Source: Bathymodiolus brooksi (taxonomy: Eukaryota; Mollusca; Bivalvia; Mytilida; Modiolidae). Taken from it: a stretch of 64,000 nucleotides of DNA. The notes beneath the pieces were generated by a model. The model had not been told where the DNA came from. It saw nothing but the letters and a program-made list of their open reading frames with translations, and searched no databases. The DNA lies in the NCBI GenBank assembly GCA_963680875.1, contig OY804578.1:2294001-2358000 (forward strand), given 5' to 3'. Of the stretch, positions 57,401 to 64,000 are shown in pieces. Every line of letters starts with the position of its first letter. Within the stretch, counting starts at the first letter, position 1. Made by a program: the position numbers and the translations under genes.

Positions 57401-58167
57401 ACCAGCAGAGGTATATCTCCAGTGAAACACTGACTACTGGGCGGATGATATCCGCGATGACTCCACCAGCAGAGGTATATCTCCAGTTAAACAATGACTA
57501 CTGGGTGGATGATATCCTCGGTGACTCCACCAGCAGAGTTATATCTCCAGTCAAACACTGACTACTGGGCGGATGATATCCTCGGTGACTCCACCAGCAG
57601 AGGTATATCTCCAGTAAAACACTGCCTACTGGGCGGATCCTCGGTGATTCCACCAGTGGCGGATGATATCCTCGGTCACTCCGCCAGCAGAGGTATAGCA
57701 TCAGTGAAACACTGACTGCTGGGCGGATGATATCCCCGGTAACTCCACCAGCAGAGGTATATATCCAGTAAAACATCTGACTACTGGGCGGATGATATCC
57801 CCGGTGACTCCACCAGCAGAGGTATATCTCCAGTGAAACACTGACTACTGGGCGGATCCGCGGTGATTCCACCAGTGGCGGATGATATCCTCGGTGACTC
57901 CGCCAGCAGAGGTATATCTCCAGTGAAACACTGACTACTGGGCGAATGATATCCTCGGTGACTCCACCAGCAGAGGTATATCTCCAGTGAAACACTGACT
58001 ACTGGGCGGATCCTCGATGATTCCACCAGTGGCGGATGATATCCTTGGTGACTCTGCCAGCAGAAGTATATCTCCAGTGAAACACTGACTACTGGGAGGA
58101 TGATATCCTCGGTCACTCCACCAGTAGAGGTATATCTCCAGTGAAACACTGACTACTGGGAGGATGT
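54440..58167. repeat. Diverged right edge of the 64-bp array
   Basis: Units here carry more private substitutions than those of the interior, for example gatatccctggggactccag at about 54518, gatatctgctgtgactccgc at about 54606, gattatatcctcggtcactc with a lost base at about 55270, and ggtatatttctattgaaaca near 56338. No long segment in this stretch recurs at a constant offset as in the interior. The final unit breaks off at 58167. Confidence 0.65.
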
Positions 58168-58260
58168 AAGAATCACAGTTGTGCGCACTACACCCTTCAG
58201 GAATAGTCATCATCAAGTACACTCAAAGTCCAAAGATTGGAAAGTCAGGAATAGTCATCA
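58122..58260 (+). repeat. Junction of the 64-bp and 48-bp arrays (first copy of a duplicated junction)
   Basis: The segment runs from the end of the last 64-bp units (cagtagaggtatatctccag and onward), through a linker of about 30 bp (taagaatcacagttgtgcgc then actacacccttcag), into the first 48-bp units. The same composite sequence occurs again at 59732-59870, offset 1610 bp, with only a few substitutions (for example aatcacagtt versus tatcacagct). Confidence 0.9.
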
Positions 58261-60271
58261 TCATGTACACTCAAAGTCCAAAGATTGGAAAGTCAGGAAT
58301 AGTCATCATCATGTACACTCAAAGTCCAAAGATTGGAAAGTCAGGAATAGTCATCATCATGTACACTCAAAGTCCAAAGATTGGAAAGTCAGGAATAGTC
58401 ATCATCATGTACACTCAAAGTCCAAAGATTGGAAAGTCAGGAATTGTCATCATCAGGTACACTCAAAGTCCAAAGATTGGAAAGTCAGGAATTGTCATCA
58501 TCATGTACACTCAAAGTCCAAAGATTGGAAAGTCAGGAATAGTCAGCATCAGGTACAGTCAAAGTCCAAAGATTGGAAAGTCAGGAATAGTCATCATCAG
58601 GTACACTCAAAGTCCAAAGATTGGAAAGTCAGGAATTGTCATCATCAGGTACACTCAAAGTCCAAAGATTGGAAAGTCAGGAATAGTCATCATCATGTAC
58701 ACTTAAAGACCAAAGATTGGAAAGTCAGGAATAGTCATCATCATGTACACTCAAAGTCGAAAGATTGGAAAGTCAGGAGTAGTCAGCATCAGGTACACTC
58801 AAAGTCCAAAGATTGGAAAGTCAGGAATAGTCATCATCAGGTACACTACACGCTTCAGGAATAGTCATCATCAGGTACACTCAAAGTCCAAAGATTGGAA
58901 AGTCAGGAATAGTCAGCATCAGGTACACTCAAAGTCGAAAGATTGGAAAGTTAGGATTAGTAAGCATCAGGTACACTCAAAGTCCAAAGATTGGAAAGTC
59001 AGGAATAGTCAGCATCAGGTACACTCAAAGTCCAAAGATTGGAAAGTCAGGAATAGTCAGCATCAGGTACACTCAAAGTCCAAAGATTGGAAAGTCAGGA
59101 ATTGTCATCATCAGGTACACTCAAAGTCCAAAGATTGGAAAGTCAGGAATAGTCATCATCATGTACACTCAAAGTCCAAAGATTGGAAAGTCAGGAATAG
59201 TCATCATCAGGTACACTCAAAGTCCAAAGATTGGAAAGTCATGAATAGTCATCATCATGTACACTCAAAGTCCAAAGATTGGAAAGTCAGGAATAGTCAT
59301 CATCATGTACACTCAAAGTCCAAAGATTGGAAAGTCAGGAATTGTCATCATCAGGTACACTCAAAGTCCAAAGATTGGAAAGTCAGGAATTGTCATCATC
59401 ATGTACACTCAAAGTCCAAAGATTGGAAAGTCAGGAATAGTTAGCATCAGGTACAGTCAAAGTCCAAAGATTGGAAAGTCAGGAATAGTCATCATCAGGT
59501 ACACTCAAAGTCCAAAGATTGGAAAGTCAGGAATTGTCATCATCATGTACACTCAAAGTCCAAAGATTGGAAAGTCAGGAATAGTCATCATCATGTACAC
59601 TCAAAGTCGAAAGATTGGAAAGTAAGGAGTAGTCAGCATCAGGTACACTCAAAGTCCAAAGATTGGAAAGTCAGGAATAGTCATCATCAGGTACACTACA
59701 CGCTTCAGGAATAGTCATCATCAGGTACACTCAGTAGAGTTATATCTCCAGTGAAACACTGACTACTGGGAGGATGTAAGTATCACAGCTGTGCGCACTA
59801 CACCCTTCAGGAATAGTCATCATCAAGTACACTCAAAGTCCAAAGATTGGAAAGTCAGGAATAGTCATCATCATGTACACTCAAAGTCCAAAGATTGGAA
59901 AGTCAGGAATAGTCAGCATCAGGTACACTCAAAGTCCAAAGATTGGAAAGTCAGGAATAGTCAGCATCATGTACACTCAAAGTCCAAAGATTGGAAAGTC
60001 AGGAATTGTCATCATCAGGTACACTCAAAGTCCAAAGATTGGAAAGTCAGGAATAGTCATCATCATGTACACTTAAAGTCCAAAGATTGGAAATTCAGGA
60101 ATAGTCATCATCATGTACACTCAAAGTCGAAAGATTGGAAAGTCAGGAATAGTCAGCATCAGGTACACTCAAAGTCGAAAGATTGGAAAGTCAGGAATAG
60201 TCATCATCAGGTACACTACACGCTTCAGGAATAGTCATCATCAGGTACACTCAAAGTCCAAAGATTGGAAA
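58199..60271. repeat. 48-bp tandem array (about 40 copies in several sub-blocks)
   Basis: The monomer is gaatagtcatcatcatgtac, actcaaagtccaaagattgg, aaagtcag (48 bp, about 38% G+C). Recurrent two-state sites include catcatgtac versus catcaggtac, gtcatcatc versus gtcagcatc, aatag versus aattg, and gtccaaag versus gtcgaaag. Short 34-bp units (gtacactacacgcttcagga then atagtcatcatcag) end sub-blocks at about 58850, 59700 and 60220. A fragment of 64-bp repeat and linker interrupts the array at 59732-59806. Because 48 is 16 codons, two plus-strand frames stay open for up to 233 codons; frames end at random variants such as acttaaag at 58702. No start context, intron signal or codon-level constraint supports a protein. 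Confidence 0.95.
59732..59870 (+). repeat. Second copy of the 64-bp/48-bp array junction, inside the 48-bp array
   Basis: Bases 59732-59776 are 64-bp satellite (cagtagagttatatctccag, then tgaaacactgactactggga), followed by the linker and the first 48-bp units, in the same order as at 58122-58260. It is entered abruptly from a 48-bp unit at gtacactcagtagag. This shows a tandem duplication of about 1.6 kb that included the array boundary, and it places one piece of 64-bp satellite outside the main array. Confidence 0.9.
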
Positions 60272-60439
60272 GCCAAATAATTTAATAATATTTCGGTAAT
60301 ATCACAGGGATATTAATATTTCTTTATTAAAGTTTATGTTCTCTTACTTAAATGGAATTTAATAAGTATGCAATGTGCGTTTAAAACAAATACATATTTA
60401 CAGCTAAATGAGAGCATAAATAATCACCCTAATGGCACA
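60272..60439. other. AT-rich single-copy stretch after the 48-bp array
   Basis: No gene, RNA or tandem repeat was recognised. The first 30 bases or so after gattggaaa resemble the sequence after the solitary 48-bp relative near 5521-5560; beyond that no similarity was seen. Confidence 0.7.
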
Positions 60440-60700
60440 AGATTTGCTTGTATTTATAGAGTTATGGGTTATGGTGTTTAAAGCCACTTTCAACAATATT
60501 TCATTTATATCGCTGTTGTCAGTTTTATTGGTGCAGGACATCGGAGTAAACCACCGACTTTCCGCAGGTCACCAACAAACGTTATCAAATAAAGCTGTAT
60601 CGAGTACACCTCGCAACACGCGCGATTCGAACTCACAGCTTTAGTGATGATAGGCACTGATGTTACAGGTAGTTGTATATCAAACTACCATTGAATCACA
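60440..60700 (-). mobile_element. Degraded tRNA-derived SINE, molluscan type
   Basis: Read on the minus strand, the order fits a tRNA-derived SINE. The tRNA-like head has a B-box-like gagttcgaatc (plus-strand 60624-60634) preceded by gcctatcatcactaaagctg; the A box is too degenerate to place with confidence. The central part (about 60531-60580) reads gacctgcggaaagtcggtgg then tttactccgatgtcctgc, which resembles a conserved SINE central domain. The 3' part (about 60471-60516) reads atgaaatattgttgaaagtg then gctttaaacacc, similar to the 'aatattgctgaaagcggcgttaaac' class of tails I recall from molluscan SINEs. A typical tail microsatellite and target-site duplications are not clear, so the copy is old. 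The 70-codon plus-strand frame at 60432-60644 is a shadow of it. Confidence 0.75.
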
Positions 60701-60744
60701 ACCATGTTTTTTTTCATTTATAATTGTGATTTGAAAACTCCATG

Positions 60745-61168
60745 TATGAACTGAGGTAAAGCTGGTTACTTACTTCGTGTTGTATGATATATATCTATGA
60801 ACTGTGGTAAAGCCGGTTACTTATTTCGTGTTGTATGATACGATATATATCTATGAACTGTGGTAAAGCTGGTTACTTATTTCGTGATATATGATACGAT
60901 ATATTTCTATGAACTGGGGTAAAGCTGGTTACTTATTTCGTGTTGTATGATATATTTCTATGGACTGAGGTAAAGCTGGTTACTTACTTCGTGTTGTATG
61001 ATACGATATATTTCTATGAACTAGGGTAAGGCTGGTTACTTATTTCGTGTTGTATGATATATTTCTATGAACTAGGGTAAGGCTGGTTACTTATTTCGTG
61101 TTGTATGATATATTTCTATGAACTGGGGTAAAGCTGGTTACTTACTTCGTGTTGTATGATACGATATA
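60745..61168. repeat. 51/56-bp tandem repeat, eight copies
   Basis: Copies start at 60745, 60796, 60852, 60908, 60959, 61015, 61066 and 61117. The unit is tatgaactggggtaaagctg, gttacttatttcgtgttgta, tgatatatttc. Spacings are 51, 56, 56, 51, 56, 51 and 51 bp. The 56-bp form has five extra bases from a doubled acgat-like piece (gatacgatatat against gatatat). No coding potential or known family was recognised. Confidence 0.93.
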
Positions 61169-61406
61169 GTTAAAATATTGGAATCTACTTTATTGTTGAT
61201 ATACTAGATCCCTGTATGTCTTATCATAAATAATCACATTACTAGGAACCAGAAGATTAATGTTAAAATGTATCTCACATAATGTGTTAAGTTCTTTGAT
61301 CACCATTGTAAAATATATTTAGGCTGAGAGATACTTCATGATAACATCTCATTATATATTTCCTGGATGACCTTGAATACGTTGCTTAGGGAGGTCTGAA
61401 TATATC
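61169..61406. other. Single-copy AT-rich stretch
   Basis: No gene, RNA, terminal inverted repeat or tandem repeat was recognised in these 240 bases. The low-complexity 12-bp repeat follows directly. Confidence 0.7.
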
Positions 61407-61505
61407 AAAGGAGTAAACAAAGGAGTAAACAAGGGAGTAAACAAAGGAGTAAACAAAGAGTAAACAAAGGAGTAAACAAGGGAGAAAACAAAGGAGTAAG
61501 CAAAA
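61407..61505. repeat. Short 12-bp tandem repeat (about eight copies)
   Basis: Units of aaaggagtaaac, with aagggagtaaac and a shortened aagagtaaac form. The array decays at its right end (gggagaaaacaaaggagtaa then gcaaaagctg). It lies about 75 bp before the 60-bp array; the intervening bases are not repeated. Confidence 0.92.
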
Positions 61506-61582
61506 GCTGAAAATCAAGGAATGATCGACAACATAATGACCAAAGGAACAAAGAACAAAAAGATGAACCAATTGATATACAA

Positions 61583-63165
61583 ACATTACAAGAGAATGAG
61601 CTAAGTAAACCACACCGGAGACATGTAACTTCTCTACCCTATACACTACAAGAGAATGAGCTAAGTAAACCACACCGGAGACATGTAACTTCTCTACCCT
61701 ATACACTACAAGAGAATGAGCTAAGTAAACCACACCGGAGACATGTAACTTCTCTACCCTATACACTACAAGAGAATGAGCTAAGTAAACCACACCGGAG
61801 ACATGTAACTTCTCTACCCTATACACTACAAGAGAATGAGCTAAGTAAACCACACCGGAGACATGTCACTTCTCTACCCTATACACTACAAGAGAATGAG
61901 CTAAGTAAACCACACCGGAGACATGTAACTTCTCTACCCTATACACTACAAGAGAATGAGCTAAGTAAACCACACCGGAGACATGTCACTTCTCTACCCT
62001 ATACACTACAAGAGAATGAGCTAAGTAAACCACACCGGAGACATGTCACTTCTCTACCCTATACACTACAAGAGAATCAGCTAAGTAAACCACACCGGAG
62101 ACATGTCACTTCTCTACCCTATACACTACAAGAGAATGAGCTAAGTAAACCACACCGGAGACATGTAACTTCTCTACCCTATACACTACAAGAGAATGAG
62201 CTAAGTAAACCACACCGGAGACATGTAACTTCTCTACCCTATACACTACAAGAGAATGAGCTAAGTAAACCACACCGGAGACATGTAACTTCTCTACCCT
62301 ATACACTACAAGAGAATCAGCTAAGTAAACCACACCGGAGACATGTAACTTCTCTACCCTATACACTACAAGAGAATGAGCTAAGTAAACCACACCGGAG
62401 ACATGTAACTTCTCTACCCTATACACTACAAGAGAATGAGCTAAGTAAACCACACCGGAGACATGTAACTTCTCTACCCTATACACTACAAGAGAATGAG
62501 CTAAGTAAACCACACCGGAGACATGTAACTTCTCTACCCTATACACTACAAGAGAATGAGCTAAGTAAACCACACCGGAGACATGTCACTTCTCTACCCT
62601 ATACACTACAAGAGAATGAGCTAAGTAAACCACACCGGAGACATGTCACTTCTCTACCCTATACACTACAAGAGAATGAGCTAAGTAAACCACACCGGAG
62701 ACATGTCACTTCTCTACCCTATACACTACAAGAGAATGAGCTAAGTAAACCACACCGGAGACATGTCACTTCTCTACCCTATACACTACAAGAGAATGAG
62801 CTAAGTAAACCACACCGGAGACATGTCACTTCTCTACCCTATACACTACAAGAGAATCAGCTAAGTAAACCACACCGGACACATGTAACTTCTCTACCCT
62901 ATACACTACAAGAGAATGAGCTAAGTAAACCACACCGGACACATGTAACTTCTCTACCCTATACACTACAAGAGAATGAGCTAAGTAAACCACACCGGAG
63001 ACATGTCACTTCTCTACCCTATACACTACAAGAGAATCAGCTAAGTAAACCACACCGGAGACATGTCACTTCTCTACCCTATACACTACAAGAGAATCAG
63101 CTAAGTAAACCACACCGGAGACATGTGACTTCTCTACCCTATACACTACAAGAGAATGAGGTAAG
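61583..63165. repeat. 60-bp tandem array, highly uniform (about 26 copies)
   Basis: The monomer is actacaagagaatgagctaa, gtaaaccacaccggagacat, gtaacttctctaccctatac (60 bp, about 42% G+C). Most copies differ at only three sites: gtaac, gtcac or gtgac; gaatgag or gaatcag; ccggag or ccggac. Sixty bases are 20 codons, so a minus-strand frame reads through in repeats of 20 residues (61386-61853 and 62106-62573). The gtaac-to-gtcac variant turns a minus-strand codon of that frame into the stop tga, and it is present in about half the copies, so the frame is not under coding selection. Confidence 0.96.
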
Positions 63166-64000
63166 TAAACCGGAGACAGGTGACTTCTCTACCCTATACA
63201 CTACAAGAGAATGAGCTAAGTAAACCGGAGATATGTCACTTCTCTACCCTATACACTACAAGAGAATGAGGTAAGTAAACCGGAGACATGTCACTTCTCT
63301 ACCGTATACACTACAAGAGAATGAGCTAAGTAAACCGGAGACATGTCACTTCTCTACCCTATACACTACAAGAGAATGAGGTAAGTAAACCGGAGACATG
63401 TCACTTCTCTACCCTATACACTACAAGAGAATGAGGTAAGTAAACCGGAGATATTTGACTTCTCTACCCTATACACTACAAGAGAATGAGCTAAGTAAAC
63501 CGGAGACATGTCACTTCTCTACCGTATACACTACAAGAGAATGAGCTAAGTAAACCGGAGACATGTCACTTCTCTACCCTATACACTACAAGAGAATGAG
63601 GTAAGTAAACCGGAGACATGTCACTTCTCTACCCTATACACTACAAGAGAATGAGGTAAGTAAACCGGAGACATTTGACTTCTCTACCCTATACACTACA
63701 AGAGAATGAGCTAAGTAAACCGGAGACATATGACTTCTCTACCCTATTCACTACAAGAGAATGAGCTAGGTAAACCGCAGACACGTGACTTCTCTACCCA
63801 ATACACTACAAGAGAATGAGCTAAGTAAACCGGAGACATGTCACTTCTCTACCCTATTCACTACAAGAGAATGAGCTAAGTAAACCGGAGACATGTCACT
63901 TCTCTACCCTATTCACTACAAGAGAATGAGGTAAGTAAACCGGAGACATGTCACTTCTCTACCCTATACACTACAAGAGAATGAGCTAGTAAACCGAAGA
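63166..64000. repeat. 55-bp derivative of the 60-bp array, truncated by window end
   Basis: From about 63166 each unit lacks five bases (acacc from aaaccacaccgg, leaving aaaccgg), giving a 55-bp period for about 15 copies to the window edge. Variation is higher than in the 60-bp part. Several units read gaatgaggtaagt in place of gaatgagctaagt. A four-unit higher-order period of 220 bp is visible: the rare accgtatac occurs at 63301 and 63521, and gatatttgact/gacatttgact at about 63449 and 63670. The array continues past the window. Confidence 0.94.

Larger units (their letters stand above)
5692..58167. repeat. 52-kb satellite array of 64-bp monomers with interspersed 90-bp variants
   Basis: The base monomer (phase starting at 5700) is 64 bp, 52% G+C: gactactgggcggatgatat, cctcggtgactccaccagca, gaggtatatctccagtgaaa, cact. 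All copies point the same way. A second class is 90 bp long and carries a 26-bp insertion after monomer base 14. Rarer forms lack a few bases, such as gggcgatgatatcc, gaatgatcctcgg and gcggaggtatcctcgg. Together there are roughly 700-800 units. Almost every unit holds the palindrome gatatc, and most 90-bp units add ggatcc. Minus-strand open frames of 62, 92, 113 and more codons fill the region, but they all translate the same monomer in rotating frames and carry no coding signature. It ends abruptly at 58167 inside a monomer (gactactgggaggatg). Function is unknown. Confidence 0.97.

Noticed and set aside
5692..58167. CRISPR array (regular direct repeats)
   Set aside because: The whole 64-bp unit is conserved, with no variable spacers, and there are no cas genes. 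The context is eukaryotic.
5830..58222. Minus-strand open frames of 62 to 211 codons as a repetitive protein gene family
   Set aside because: They overlap one another in all three frames, translate the same 64/90-bp monomer, start and stop at the same monomer positions, and show no introns, signal peptide or domain.
58179..60234. Plus-strand frames of up to 233 codons in the 48-bp array as a repeat protein
   Set aside because: Two overlapping frames are equally open because 48 is a multiple of three. Variants change residues freely and introduce stops, and the first ATG lies in a linker shared by both junction copies.
58199..60271. Hammerhead-like ctgatga on the minus strand of 48-bp units with catcaggtac
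   Set aside because: The required gaaa box is absent from the minus strand of the monomer at any suitable distance.
60432..60644. 70-codon plus-strand frame as a small protein
   Set aside because: It is antisense to the SINE relic and has no other support.
60610..60700. Functional tRNA gene on the minus strand
   Set aside because: Only a B-box-like segment is clear. There is no acceptor stem or cloverleaf, and the flanking central and tail parts indicate a SINE.
61386..62573. 155-codon minus-strand frames in the 60-bp array as a hydrophobic membrane protein
   Set aside because: The period is 20 codons, and a common variant inserts a stop in the same frame in about half the units.
1..64000. 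Telomeric repeat or CENP-B-box-like motif
   Set aside because: No ttaggg-type run was seen, and no monomer matches the CENP-B box by eye. Centromeric function therefore cannot be argued from sequence.

Overview
This window is eukaryotic, non-coding, satellite-rich DNA. No protein gene is supported. Almost 95% of it is tandem repeat, from at least six repeat families that show no obvious kinship to each other: 40 bp, 64/90 bp, 48 bp, 51/56 bp, 12 bp and 60/55 bp. The likely host is a mollusc. This is inferred from a degraded tRNA-derived SINE at about 60440-60700, whose central and 3'-tail sequences resemble SINE domains I recall as common in molluscan genomes, and from a second SINE-like tail near 5045-5100. 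No species can be named from the sequence.

Layout: (1) 1-4870, an AT-rich 40-bp array already under way at the left edge of the window. (2) 4871-5691, a single-copy island with a SINE-tail-like stretch and one decayed copy of the 48-bp repeat found at the far side of the big array. (3) 5692-58167, a 52-kb array of a 64-bp monomer interspersed with 90-bp variants that carry a 26-bp internal duplication. It is organised into many higher-order duplications of about 1.2 to 5.9 kb, with more diverged edges. (4) 58168-60271, a 48-bp array containing a duplicated copy of its own junction with the 64-bp array. (5) 60272-61582, mostly single-copy DNA with the SINE, eight 51/56-bp repeats and a short 12-bp repeat. 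(6) 61583-64000, a highly uniform 60-bp array that switches to a 55-bp form at about 63166 and runs off the window.

The many open frames in these arrays come from the repeat period and are not genes. On the minus strand the 64-bp monomer is open except for one stop per monomer. Because 64 is not a multiple of three, a given frame meets that stop only every 192 bp, which yields nearly identical 62-codon frames throughout. The 48-bp and 60-bp periods are multiples of three, so they give long open frames without coding selection; in the 60-bp array one recurrent base variant toggles a stop codon.

The points of most interest are structural. The 64-bp monomer carries nested inverted repeats and the 90-bp variant adds another. 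A variant class shows paired changes in the two arms of that inverted repeat. Dated layers of amplification can be read from shared indels of exactly one 64- or 90-bp unit. The 52-kb array is bracketed by related sequence on both sides. There is no sign of a CRISPR array, ribozyme, operon, phage or other gene-encoded system.
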